Below, one piece after another: positions 16,372 to 24,216 of a stretch of DNA of 64,000 bases. Both the position numbers and the translations under genes were made by a program. Source of the stretch: Actinokineospora fastidiosa (GTDB lineage: Bacteria > Actinomycetota > Actinomycetes > Mycobacteriales > Pseudonocardiaceae); assembly GCF_014648415.1 (NCBI RefSeq), contig NZ_BMRB01000003.1:186001-250000 (forward strand), read 5' to 3'. The notes under the pieces were generated by a model. The model saw only the letters and a list, made by a program, of their open reading frames with translations, did not search any database and had not been told where the DNA came from. Each line of letters opens with the position of its first letter. The stretch's first letter is position 1.

Positions 16372-17227
16372 CACCGTCGCCGCCCCTGCCGATTCCGTCG
16401 GCGCGGGCCTCGACGCCCTGGACACCCCCGTCGCCGCAGGCCGCCAGCGCAGGCTGCTGCGCGCCGTGGTCGCCCCGGTGATCGCCCTGACGCTGGTCGT
16501 GGCGGTCTGGCAGTTCCTGTGGTCGCGGGCGTACTGGCCGGAGTACCAGCTGCCCGCTCCGCTGGACGTCTGGCGGCAGATCACCCGGATCGTCGGCACC
16601 GGCGAGGTGTGGGAGTTCCTCTGGGTGTCGGTGCACCGGGCGGTGATCGGGTTCCTGATCTCGCTGGCCGTCGCCACCCCGCTCGGCCTGCTGCTGGCGA
16701 AGGTCCCGCTGGTCAGGGCCGCCATCGGGCCGCTGATCTCGGGCCTGCAGTCGCTGCCGTCGGTGGCCTGGGTGCCCGCGGCGGTGCTGTGGTTCGGGCT
16801 GAACGACGCCGCGATCTACACCGTCGTGCTGCTGGGCGCGGTGCCGTCCATCGCCAACGGGCTGGTGGCGGGCATCGACCAGATCCCGCCGATCCTGCCG
16901 AGGGTCGGGAAGGTGCTGGGGGCAGGCCGGTTCGACACCGCCCGGCACATCCTGCTGCCCGCGGCGCTGCCGGGGTACCTGGCCGGGCTCAAGCAGGGGT
17001 GGGCGTTCTCGTGGCGCTCGCTGATGGCCGCCGAGCTGATCGCGACCTCGCCTGCGCTGGGCTTCGGGCTGGGCCAGTACCTGCACAACGCGATGGCGCT
17101 GTCGGACATGTCGATGGTCATCGCGGGCATCCTGCTGATCTTCTTCGTCGGGGTGGGGATCGAGCTGCTGGTGTTCCGGCCGCTGGAGCGGGCCGTGCTG
17201 CGCTCGCGCGGGCTGGGGGCGCTGTGA
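16358..17227 (+). CDS. ABC transporter permease (SsuC/TauC-like)
   Basis: 289 aa with about six membrane segments. The EAA-type loop appears in the second half (KVLGAGRFDTARHILLPAALP, with a conserved Gly after it). A polar N-terminal extension of about 35 residues precedes the first helix (VIALTLVVAVWQFLW). It pairs with the preceding ATPase and lipoprotein. Its stop overlaps the GTG of the chelatase gene (GTGA). Confidence 0.92.
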   Translation: MPRPDTVAAPADSVGAGLDALDTPVAAGRQRRLLRAVVAPVIALTLVVAVWQFLWSRAYWPEYQLPAPLDVWRQITRIVGTGEVWEFLWVSVHRAVIGFLISLAVATPLGLLLAKVPLVRAAIGPLISGLQSLPSVAWVPAAVLWFGLNDAAIYTVVLLGAVPSIANGLVAGIDQIPPILPRVGKVLGAGRFDTARHILLPAALPGYLAGLKQGWAFSWRSLMAAELIATSPALGFGLGQYLHNAMALSDMSMVIAGILLIFFVGVGIELLVFRPLERAVLRSRGLGAL

Positions 17228-17964
17228 TCCCGCTCGTGGCCGTCGCGCACGGCAGCCGTGATCCCCGCTCGGCAGCGACCGTGGCCGACCTGCTGGACGT
17301 CGTGCGCGAGCGCGCGCCGGGGCTGGACGTGCGGGGCGCGTTCCTCGACCTGTCGGCCCCCCGGCTGATCGACGTCCTGGGCGCGCTGGCCGACGAGGGC
17401 CACCACCGGGTCGTGGTGGCGCCGCTGCTGCTCGGCCGGGCGTTCCACGCCCGGGTCGACCTGCCCGCGCTGCTGGCCGAGGCCGCCGAGGCGCACCCGG
17501 GCCTTGCGGTGTCGGTCGCCGACGTGCTCGGGCCGTCCGCCCTGCTGGAGGCCGCGGCGCTGCGGCGGCTGGCCGACGCGGGCGTCGAGCCCGGCGACCC
17601 GGGGCTGGGCGTCGTGCTGGCCGCCATCGGGTCGTCGCACGCGCCCGCCAACGCGCGGGTGGCGGAGGTCGCCCGGCGCTGGGCGCGGACGCACGGCTGG
17701 GCCGGGGTGGCGCCCGCGTTCGCGTCGGCGACCACGCCGGACGTGCCGACGGCGATCGCCCGGCTGCGGGCCAGGGGGGCGCGCCGGATCGCGGTGGCGT
17801 CGTGGTTCCTGGCGCCGGGGCTGCTGCCGGACAAGGTGGCCGCGCAGGCGCGCGCTGTCGACCCGAGCGCGCGGATCGCGCCGCCGATGGGCAACGCCGT
17901 CGAGGTGGCCGACCTGGTCGTGGAGCGCTACACGGCGGCGTGGGAGTTCGCCAGGACCGCGTGA
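17224..17964 (+). CDS. Sirohydrochlorin ferrochelatase / CbiX-type chelatase
   Basis: 246 aa from GTG at 17224, overlapping the permease stop. Two CbiX-like halves are visible, with VAVAHGSRDPRS at the N terminus (catalytic His in AHGS) and a second half containing AIGSSHAPAN. The family inserts Fe or Co into sirohydrochlorin. In this operon the product is most likely siroheme for SirA, as proposed for the gene near sirA-cysH in M. tuberculosis (Rv2393). It is the last gene of the run. Confidence 0.9.
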   Translation: MIPLVAVAHGSRDPRSAATVADLLDVVRERAPGLDVRGAFLDLSAPRLIDVLGALADEGHHRVVVAPLLLGRAFHARVDLPALLAEAAEAHPGLAVSVADVLGPSALLEAAALRRLADAGVEPGDPGLGVVLAAIGSSHAPANARVAEVARRWARTHGWAGVAPAFASATTPDVPTAIARLRARGARRIAVASWFLAPGLLPDKVAAQARAVDPSARIAPPMGNAVEVADLVVERYTAAWEFARTA

Positions 17965-18253
17965 GCGTTGGGGTAAACGGGGGTAACACATAACCACCCA
18001 CCCGGAGCCGCGGCCGACGCCCTGGGTCGATCGGACTGGGCCTGTCGGGGGACGGGCATGTCGGTCCATTCGGTGGCCGATCACCGACGTGGCCCAAACG
18101 GGGCATGATCAAAGAAGCGGACGGTCCGCGGCGGGCGGGCGCCGCGATCTTGTCACGGATGGCCAATTCTTGACCTGACGTCTACTCGCAAGTAACTATC
18201 GGTCTGCCGCGGCGCTCCAACCCTTGTCCCCCAAGCGATCCGAGGTAACCCTG
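17965..18253. other. Intergenic region after the sulfur operon
   Basis: 289 bases without a convincing gene. A short hairpin (CGGTG ... CACCG, near 18074-18089) is weak. The downstream end carries the promoter listed separately. No riboswitch consensus was recognised. Confidence 0.5.
18170..18198 (+). promoter_or_regulatory. Candidate housekeeping promoter
   Basis: TTGACC (18170-18175), a 17-base spacer and TAACTA (18193-18198) give a sigma-70-like promoter. It lies 55 bases upstream of the secreted-protein start at 18254. This is one of the cleaner -35/-10 pairs in the window. Confidence 0.55.
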
Positions 18254-18877
18254 ATGAAACCTGTCCCCCGTCGCACCCTGTCCGCCCTCGCCATGGCGGC
18301 GGCGGCGCTGGTCGCCTTCGCCCCGACCGCCGTCGCCGTGCCGCACACGGCCAACTTCGCCTGCGAGGGCGACAGCCCGATGGGCGCCCAGCACTTCGAC
18401 TTCGCGCAGGACGCCGAGGTCACCGCGCCCGCCACCGTCTCCCCCGGCGCCGGGTTCACCATCGTCATCGACCCCGCCCCCAACACCATCCCGTCGTCGG
18501 TCAACGGCTACACCGTGCGCCGGGTGCAGAACCTCGCGCTGAAGGTGCCGATCCCGGCCAACTCGACCTACGTCTCCGCCACGCTGTCCGGCGGGTCCAA
18601 TGTGGGCACTACCAACATCAGCGTCAGCAACGGGATCGCCACCATCACCGCGAGCGGCCCGATCAACGGCGGGGCGACGTTCGAGCTGCCGACGGTGACC
18701 GCCCGGCTCACGGCCGGGAGCTCCGGGACGATCGAGACGAAGCTGTACGGCACCAGCTACAGCAACCCGGGCCTGACCTTCACCGCGGTCGTCGCGACGT
18801 TCCTCGGCAACGTCAACGTCCCGACCAGGTGCTACCCCAACCCCAACCCGGTGATCACCACGACCACCATCGCCTGA
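18254..18877 (+). CDS. Secreted protein of unknown function
   Basis: 207 aa from ATG at 18254 with GAGG upstream. A Sec signal peptide (KPVPRRTLSALAMAAAALVA ... AVA) probably ends after residue ~27. The mature part is beta-rich with many Thr, Ser and Gly residues. It has one Cys near each end (FACEG, TRCYPN) that may form a disulfide. Similar short secreted proteins with the ending PxxTTTTIA occur in Nocardia-like actinomycetes (recalled, function unknown). It has its own promoter and is followed by a strong hairpin, so it is monocistronic. Function unrecognised. Confidence 0.8.
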   Translation: MKPVPRRTLSALAMAAAALVAFAPTAVAVPHTANFACEGDSPMGAQHFDFAQDAEVTAPATVSPGAGFTIVIDPAPNTIPSSVNGYTVRRVQNLALKVPIPANSTYVSATLSGGSNVGTTNISVSNGIATITASGPINGGATFELPTVTARLTAGSSGTIETKLYGTSYSNPGLTFTAVVATFLGNVNVPTRCYPNPNPVITTTTIA

Positions 18878-18889
18878 CCGAAGGAGACT

Positions 18890-18925
18890 GGTCCCGCGCG
18901 GGCAGCCCGGTGCCCGCGCGGGACC
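18890..18925 (+). terminator. Strong hairpin terminator after the secreted protein gene
   Basis: Perfect 15-bp arms (18890-18904 and 18911-18925, GGTCCCGCGCGGGCA and complement) surround a 6-base loop, starting 13 bases after the stop. There is no T-run, as is common for actinobacterial terminators. Confidence 0.75.
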
Positions 18926-18989
18926 ACCCGCGTCAGATCCCCGCAGTGCCTGACACCCCACCGCCCGACAGCTGCTGGTGACCAGGTCG

Positions 18990-19012
18990 CCCGCCGCGTT
19001 CACGGCGGCGGG
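18990..19012 (-). terminator. Hairpin downstream of the tandem pip genes
   Basis: CCCGCCGC (18990-18997) and GCGGCGGG (19005-19012) form an 8-bp stem with a 7-base loop, about 60 bases after the leftward pip stop. It is a plausible terminator for that operon. Confidence 0.4.
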
Positions 19013-19070
19013 ATTCTCCCGAGGGGACACCGGTTCGACGACCTCCGCACGGCCCCGGTCACGCTCGAAC

Positions 19071-20000
19071 CTAGGCGAACTCGGCGAACGCCCGCAGCAA
19101 CCGGTTGCGCATGGTCGGGCTGGCCGAGTGGCCCGAGTCCGCGATGACCTCCAGGGTCGCGTCCGGCCAGGCCTGGGCCAGATCCCACGCCGTGTCGAGC
19201 GGGCTGCTCAGGTCGTGCCTGCCGTGGATCAGCACGCCGGGGATGCCTGCCAGCTTCCCCGCCTCCCGCAGCAGGATCCCCTCCTCCAGGAACGCGCCCC
19301 GGGAGAAGTAGTGGGCGCACAGGCGGGCGAAGCACAGCTCCGCGGCGTCCAGCGGGTGCTCGACCAGATCCGCGTGCGGCTCCAGGGAGATGACCGTGTC
19401 CTCCCACCGCAACCACTCCGCCGCGGCCGAGCGCTGGGTCGCCGGGTCGGCGAGCAAGCGGTCGTATGTGGACAGCACCTCCCCGATCGGCGCGCCCGGC
19501 GCCACCGCGCAGAACCGTTGGCGCGCCTCGGGGAAGTAACGGCCGACCCCGTGGTAGAGCCACTCGATCTCCCGGCGGCGCGTCGTCGTCACGTCGATGA
19601 TCACCAGCTCGGTGACGCGGGACGGGTGCGCCTGGGCGTAGGCCAGGGCCAGGGTCGAGCCCCACGAGCCGCCGCTGACCAGCCAGCGGTCGATGCCCAG
19701 GTGCTCGCGCAGCCGTTCCATGTCGGCGACGAGGTTCTGGGTGGTGTTCGCGGACAGGTCCACGCCCGGGTCGGCCGCGTGCGGGGTGCTGCGGCCGCAG
19801 TTGCGCTGGTCGAACAACACGGCCCGGTACTTGGCCGGGTCGAACCACCGGCGGTGCTTCTCCGTGCAGCCGCCGCCGGGGCCGCCGTGGGCGAAGACCG
19901 CGGGCTTACCCTCCGGGTCGCCCACCACCTCCCAGTAGACCCGGTCGCCGTCGCCGACGTCGAGCATGCCGCTGTCGTGCGGCTCGATGGGCGGGAACAT
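19071..20000 (-). CDS. pip: Proline iminopeptidase (alpha/beta hydrolase), second tandem copy
   Basis: 309 aa. The start ATG at 20000 overlaps the stop of the preceding copy (TGATG). It is family S33: oxyanion segment HGGPGGGC, then FDQRNCGRSTP, nucleophile SGGSWGST, catalytic Asp in IHGRHDLSSP and His in DSGHSAS. It should remove N-terminal proline from small peptides in the cytosol. It is closely related to its upstream neighbour, so they arose by tandem duplication. It ends about 60 bases before a hairpin. Confidence 0.9.
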   Translation of the reverse strand: MFPPIEPHDSGMLDVGDGDRVYWEVVGDPEGKPAVFAHGGPGGGCTEKHRRWFDPAKYRAVLFDQRNCGRSTPHAADPGVDLSANTTQNLVADMERLREHLGIDRWLVSGGSWGSTLALAYAQAHPSRVTELVIIDVTTTRRREIEWLYHGVGRYFPEARQRFCAVAPGAPIGEVLSTYDRLLADPATQRSAAAEWLRWEDTVISLEPHADLVEHPLDAAELCFARLCAHYFSRGAFLEEGILLREAGKLAGIPGVLIHGRHDLSSPLDTAWDLAQAWPDATLEVIADSGHSASPTMRNRLLRAFAEFA

Positions 20001-20965
20001 CACGCGAAGTCCCGGTACGCGCGCAGGAACGCGTCGCGGGCTGCCGGGCTGCCGGTGTGGCCCGCGTCCTCGATGACCTCCAGCCGCGCGTCCGGCCACG
20101 CCTGGGCGAGGTCCCACGCCACCTCCAGCGGGCCGCCCAGGTCGTGCCTGCCGTGGATGAGCACGGCCGGGATGCCCGCGAGCCTGCCCGCCTCCCGCAG
20201 CAGGACGCCCTCGTCGAGGAACGCGCCGTTGCCGAAGTAGTGCGCGCAGATCCGCACGAAGCAGACCTGGCGCTGGTCGAACCGGTTGCTGTAGGCGCCC
20301 GGGGTCCCGTGGGGCTCCAGGGAGATGACCGTGTCCTCCCAGCGCAGCCACTCCGCGGCCGCGTGCTCGCGGACGGCCTGGTCCGGGTCGGCGGTCAGGG
20401 CGCCGTAGGCGTTCAGGATGTCCTCGATGGGCGCGTCCTCGGGCACGTGCGACACCACCGAGTGGAACCGCCGCCACTCACCCGGGAAGAACCGCCGCAC
20501 GCCCCGGTAGAGCCAGTCGGTGTCCGAGCGCCGGGTGACCGTCACCGCGATGATCACCATCTCGGTGACCCGCTGGGGGTGCGCCTGGGCGTAGGCCAGC
20601 GCCAGGGTGGACCCCCAGGACGCGCCGCTGACCAGCCAGCGGTCGACGCCCAGGTGCTCGCGCAGCTTCTCGATGTCGGCGATCAGGTTCTGCGTCGTGT
20701 TGGTCGACAGGTCGACGGCCGGGTCCACCGCGTTGGGCGTGCTGCGGCCGCAGTTGCGCTGGTCGAACAGGATCGCCCGGTACTTCTGCGGGTCGAACCA
20801 GCGGCGCTGGTTGATCGAGCAGCCCGAGCCGGGCCCGCCGTGCAGGTACACCAGCGGCTTGCCGTCGGGGTTTCCGACGGCCTCCCAGTAGATGTGGTTC
20901 CCGTCCCCGACGTCGAGCATCCCGCTGTCGTGGGGCTCGATGGGCGGGTGCAACTCCAGCAGCAT
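20000..20965 (-). CDS. pip: Proline iminopeptidase (alpha/beta hydrolase), first tandem copy
   Basis: 321 aa from ATG at 20965, preceded by GGGAGG. It has the same S33 features as its neighbour: HGGPGSGC, FDQRNCGRSTP, nucleophile in SGASWGST, IHGRHDLGGP, and His in DAGHTGS. The residue two before the Ser is Ala rather than the Gly in the second copy, and the cap-domain region differs most, hinting at different substrates. It is divergent from a MarR-family gene across 39 bp, so MarR may regulate the pair. Confidence 0.9.
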   Translation of the reverse strand: MLLELHPPIEPHDSGMLDVGDGNHIYWEAVGNPDGKPLVYLHGGPGSGCSINQRRWFDPQKYRAILFDQRNCGRSTPNAVDPAVDLSTNTTQNLIADIEKLREHLGVDRWLVSGASWGSTLALAYAQAHPQRVTEMVIIAVTVTRRSDTDWLYRGVRRFFPGEWRRFHSVVSHVPEDAPIEDILNAYGALTADPDQAVREHAAAEWLRWEDTVISLEPHGTPGAYSNRFDQRQVCFVRICAHYFGNGAFLDEGVLLREAGRLAGIPAVLIHGRHDLGGPLEVAWDLAQAWPDARLEVIEDAGHTGSPAARDAFLRAYRDFA

Positions 20966-20992
20966 GGGTCCTCCCAGATCTGTAAGGGCTGT

Positions 20993-20998
20993 TATATT
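20993..20998 (+). promoter_or_regulatory. -10 box of a probably leaderless marR transcript
   Basis: TATATT (20993-20998) lies 6 bases before the GTG at 21005, with no SD-like sequence between. This is the spacing of leaderless actinobacterial promoters. The AT-rich stretch GTTATATTAGCAC stands out from its surroundings and may also hold the operator shared with pip. Confidence 0.45.
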
Positions 20999-21004
20999 AG
21001 CACT

Positions 21005-21517
21005 GTGACATCTCCGGAGTTCCTGGGCACCCGGCTGCGCCATCTACTGGAGCGCCTGGAGGGCGCGGTCGCCGAGGTCTACGACGACCTCGGCCTCAGC
21101 TGGTTCCGACCGCGCTTCACGGCCTACATCAGGGAGCTGAGCGCGAACCCGCGCTCGATCAAGGAGCTGGCCGAGGCCGTCGGCGTGACGCACTCGGCGG
21201 CCAGCCAGACGGTGGCGCAGCTGGTGAAGGACGAGTTGGCCACGCTGGAACCGGGGCGCGACGCCCGGCAGCGGATCGTGCGGCTCACCCCGGCCGCCGA
21301 GCGGCTGCTGCCCGTCCTGCACGCGGAGTGGGCGGCGACCGCCCGGGCGGCGCGCGAGGTGGAGGGCGAGTTGTCCGCGCCGCTGAGCGCGGTGGTCGAG
21401 GAGATGATCGCGGCACTGGACCGCAGATCGATGCGGGAGCGGATCGGCGCGGCCGACCCGGAGCTGATCAGTCGGTGGGGACCCAGCGCGCGGGACGCTT
21501 CTGGGCGAACGCGCTGA
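21005..21517 (+). CDS. MarR-family-like transcriptional regulator
   Basis: 170 aa from GTG at 21005. A winged-helix region is present (SANPRSIKELAEAVGVTHSAASQTVAQLVKDEL followed by the wing EPGRDARQRIVRLTPAAERLL). Helical flanks form the dimerisation domain. It probably regulates the divergent pip genes and itself. Its 3' end overlaps the enoyl-CoA hydratase gene by 50 bases tail to tail. Confidence 0.82.
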   Translation: MTSPEFLGTRLRHLLERLEGAVAEVYDDLGLSWFRPRFTAYIRELSANPRSIKELAEAVGVTHSAASQTVAQLVKDELATLEPGRDARQRIVRLTPAAERLLPVLHAEWAATARAAREVEGELSAPLSAVVEEMIAALDRRSMRERIGAADPELISRWGPSARDASGRTR

Positions 21518-22241
21518 TGCCCTCCTGCCCCTCCTCGCTGGCGAAGTACCGCGCCGACAGCGCGAGCATCTCGGCGAAGTCGGAGGACATGTCCGACGGG
21601 CGCTCGCGTCGCAGGATCGCCTTGGTGGCCGACAGCGCGTTCGGCCCGCCGAGGGCGAGCATCCCGGTGTAGCGGTCCACCTCGGCGTCCAGCCGCTCGG
21701 CGGGCACGGCCGAGTTGATCAGGCCGATCTGCACGGCCCGCTCGGCGTCGAACTTCTCCCCGGTCAGGAACAGCTCGTGCGCCGCGCGCGGCAGCAGGCG
21801 CGGCAGCACGGTCACCGAGATGATCGCGGGCACCACGCCGATGCGGACCTCGGTGAAGGCGAAGGTGGCGTCGGCGGCGGCCACGGCGATGTCGGCGGCG
21901 GCGACGATGCCCACCCCGCCCGCGCGGGCCGGTCCGGCCAGCTTGGCCACGACCGGCTTCGGGCTGGTCCAGATCTGCTCCAGGATCGCCGGGAACTCGT
22001 TGACGCCCTGGTCGGCGGCCGACGCGCCGCCCGCCTCCTTGAGGTCCATGCCCGCGCAGAACACCGGGCCGGTGTGGTCGAGCACGATCACCCGCACCGA
22101 CTCGTCCTCGACCGCGGCGCCCAGGTGCGCCCGCAGCTCCCGGCGCAGCTGCGCGGAGAGCGCGTTGCGGTTGTGCGGGGAGTCCAGCGTGATCCGGGCC
22201 ACGCCGCGGGCGATCTCGTAGTGCACCAACTCATCAGCCAT
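21468..22241 (-). CDS. Enoyl-CoA hydratase/isomerase family protein
   Basis: 257 aa from ATG at 22241 (MADELVHYEIARG). A crotonase fold is recognisable: ITLDSPHNRNALS, VFCAGMDLKEA for the oxyanion hole and GVGIVAAADIAVA. In place of the usual second catalytic Glu pair the segment reads AFTEVRIGVVP, which still contains Glu. It acts in fatty-acid or related acyl-CoA catabolism. No CoA-linked neighbours define the substrate. Confidence 0.88.
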   Translation of the reverse strand: MADELVHYEIARGVARITLDSPHNRNALSAQLRRELRAHLGAAVEDESVRVIVLDHTGPVFCAGMDLKEAGGASAADQGVNEFPAILEQIWTSPKPVVAKLAGPARAGGVGIVAAADIAVAAADATFAFTEVRIGVVPAIISVTVLPRLLPRAAHELFLTGEKFDAERAVQIGLINSAVPAERLDAEVDRYTGMLALGGPNALSATKAILRRERPSDMSSDFAEMLALSARYFASEEGQEGISAFAQKRPARWVPTD

Positions 22242-22286
22242 GGTCCGCACCCTAACCACCGCGCGTTCGACGAGGCGACCGCGCGG

Positions 22287-22586
22287 CTAGGGCTCGACGA
22301 GCACCACGGAGAAGGCGCGCGCGACGTCGGTGAAGTCGGCGACCGCGTCGGCCAGGACCGCCTGGATGGCGCGGTAGCCCGCGGGGTCGGCCTCGGCGAG
22401 GACCTCGGGGTGCGTCCAGACCAGCACGTGGTCGCCCTCGGGCAGCCAGGACAGGTCGGTCAGGCAGTCGTAGAGGGCGTCGAGGTTGTGGCCGAACCAG
22501 TCGGGGAACCGCAGGACCTCGGCCACCGCATCGTAGAAGTCCAGTTTGGTGCGGACGTCCGCGCCGTCCAGGACGTGGTCGGTCAT
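22287..22586 (-). CDS. Barstar family ribonuclease inhibitor
   Basis: 99 aa. The barstar fold is recognisable in KLDFYDAVAEVLRFPDWFGHNLDALYDCLTDL and GYRAIQAVLADAVADF. The FGxNLDALxDCLTD motif includes residues that plug the RNase active site. The ATG at 22586 overlaps the RNase stop (ATGA), so inhibitor and toxin are co-translated. It protects the cytosol from the guanyl RNase encoded just upstream. Confidence 0.92.
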   Translation of the reverse strand: MTDHVLDGADVRTKLDFYDAVAEVLRFPDWFGHNLDALYDCLTDLSWLPEGDHVLVWTHPEVLAEADPAGYRAIQAVLADAVADFTDVARAFSVVLVEP

Positions 22587-22984
22587 CGCGCGGTGTCCAC
22601 GGAGACGAAGGACTCGTAGTGGTCGTCGGTGTAGTACAGCTCCTCGGCCGATCCGGTCACCAGTCGGCGGGCGCCGCGGTCGGGGCTTCCGGGGGTGGGC
22701 ACGGTGTACTCCTTGTAGTAGCCGCGTTCCCGCTCGGGCAGCAGGCCCTCGCGGTTGCCGAACGTCGAGCCGTCGCGGTCCGGGTGCGGGAACGGGCCGC
22801 CGCGCCGGATCAGCTCCCAGGTCTCGGCCGCCTCGGCGGGCAGCGCGGACAGCGCCACGACGGGCAGCCCGGACTCCGGCGCCGGGGTGTCTGCGCCGGT
22901 GCTGAGATCGCGCACCAGCCAGCCGCCGACGACCAGCGCGACGAGCGCGACCAGGGCAAGGGTGATACGCCTGCGGGAACCCAC
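22583..22984 (-). CDS. Secreted guanyl-specific ribonuclease (RNase Sa/barnase family)
   Basis: 133 aa. An N-terminal export signal or anchor (RRRITLALVALVALVVGGWLV) precedes a linker and the microbial ribonuclease domain. The catalytic set is visible with RNase Sa-like spacing: Glu92 (YKEYTVPTPG), Arg103 and Arg107 (DRGARRLVTG) and His122 (YYTDDHYESF). Such RNases cut after G and serve as secreted toxins or scavenging enzymes. It is three bases downstream of a small membrane-protein gene and overlaps the barstar gene, forming a three-gene operon. Confidence 0.94.
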   Translation of the reverse strand: MGSRRRITLALVALVALVVGGWLVRDLSTGADTPAPESGLPVVALSALPAEAAETWELIRRGGPFPHPDRDGSTFGNREGLLPERERGYYKEYTVPTPGSPDRGARRLVTGSAEELYYTDDHYESFVSVDTAR

Positions 22985-22987
22985 TAC

Positions 22988-23182
22988 CTACTCCGCGTCG
23001 ATCGGCGGCTCGTGCCGGGAGCCGAACCGGGCCGAGGTGTAGTCGACCGCGCGGTCGATCAGCCACGCCAGGCCCAGGCACAGCGGCAGCAGCACGGCCA
23101 TGACCAGGGTGAACTGCAGGGCGAACGGGATCGTCGCCAGCCACAGCTCGACGTCGTCCCACCAGTCGGTCAACCCCTGCAC
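22988..23182 (-). CDS. Small single-pass membrane protein in the RNase/barstar operon
   Basis: 64 aa. It has an amphipathic N terminus (MQGLTDWWDDVELWLATIP), one long hydrophobic segment (FTLVMAVLLPLCLGLAWLI) and a charged tail. It ends 3 bases before the RNase start, so it belongs to the same transcript. Function unrecognised; membrane insertion next to a secreted RNase suggests a role in export or retention, which is an inference. Confidence 0.7.
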   Translation of the reverse strand: MQGLTDWWDDVELWLATIPFALQFTLVMAVLLPLCLGLAWLIDRAVDYTSARFGSRHEPPIDAE

Positions 23183-23250
23183 ATACCCGAGAGTAGACCT
23201 CGGCCACTTCCATGGGGCGGCCGGACTCCGGCCTGGCTATGTTGCTCGTC

Positions 23251-24216
23251 ATGTTCGCCGTGTATGCCGCAGAGCCCAACCCGGACGACCCGCTGGCCGC
23301 GCTGACCGTGGGCGAGCGCCCCGACCCGGTCGCCCCCGACGGGTGGGTCGAGGTGGACGTGCGGGCCGCCAGCCTCAACATGCACGACCTGTGGACGCTC
23401 AAGGGCGTCGGCATCAAGGCCGAGCGGTTCCCGATGATCCTGGGCTGCGACGGCGCGGGCACCCTCGCCGACGGCACCGAGGTCGTCATCCACTCCGTCA
23501 TCGGCGACCCGGCGTGGACCGGCGAGGAGACGCTGGACCCGAAGCGGACCCTGCTGACCGAGCTGCACCAGGGCACGTTCGCCGACAAGGTCGTGGTGCC
23601 CGCGCGCAACGTGCTGCCCAAGCCCGCCGACCTGTCGTTCAGCGAGGCGGCGTGCATGGGGACGGCGTGGCTGACCGCCTACCGGATGCTGTTCGTGAAG
23701 TCCGGCCTGCGCCCCGGCCAGACGATGCTGGTGCAGGGCGCGTCCGGCGGCGTCTCCACGGCGCTGATCGAGCTGGGCCGGGCCGCGGGCCTGCGGGTGT
23801 GGGTCACCGGCCGCACCGAGGAGAAGCGCGCCCTGGCCACCGAGCTCGGCGCGCACGCGGTGTTCGAGTCCGGCGCCCGCCTGCCGGAGAAGGTCGACGG
23901 CGTGTTCGAGACCGTCGGCAAGGCCACCTGGTCGCACTCCATGCGCGCGTTGCGGCCCGGCGGCGTCATCGTGGTGTCCGGCTCGACGAGCGGCCCCGAC
24001 CCGAGCGCCGACCTGCAGCGCCTGTTCTTTCTTCAGCTCAGCGTCATCGGCTCGACGATGGGCACCCGCGACGAACTGGCCGACCTGATGTCCTTCTGCG
24101 CCACCGCGGGCATCCGGCCGCGCATCGGCTCCGAGCTGCCGATGGCCGATGCGCGCGCCGGGTTCGAGGCGATGCAGGCGGGCGAGACCGCCGGGAAGAT
24201 CGTCTTCACCCGTTGA
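23251..24216 (+). CDS. Zinc-type alcohol dehydrogenase-like NAD(P)-dependent oxidoreductase (MDR superfamily)
   Basis: 321 aa from ATG at 23251; an ATG at 23239 is an alternative. The GroES-like N-terminal domain has ASLNMHDLWTLKG and LGCDGAGTL. The nucleotide-binding domain has MLVQGASGGVSTALIELGRAAG. The structural-zinc Cys cluster is missing, so it belongs to the zinc-independent quinone-oxidoreductase-like branch. Substrate unknown. Its end overlaps the hydrolase gene by 11 bases tail to tail. Confidence 0.87.
   Translation: MFAVYAAEPNPDDPLAALTVGERPDPVAPDGWVEVDVRAASLNMHDLWTLKGVGIKAERFPMILGCDGAGTLADGTEVVIHSVIGDPAWTGEETLDPKRTLLTELHQGTFADKVVVPARNVLPKPADLSFSEAACMGTAWLTAYRMLFVKSGLRPGQTMLVQGASGGVSTALIELGRAAGLRVWVTGRTEEKRALATELGAHAVFESGARLPEKVDGVFETVGKATWSHSMRALRPGGVIVVSGSTSGPDPSADLQRLFFLQLSVIGSTMGTRDELADLMSFCATAGIRPRIGSELPMADARAGFEAMQAGETAGKIVFTR

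Noticed and set aside
17965-18253. Riboswitch in the leader of the secreted protein gene
   Set aside because: Looked for ydaO/c-di-AMP and cobalamin consensus pieces; none recognised.
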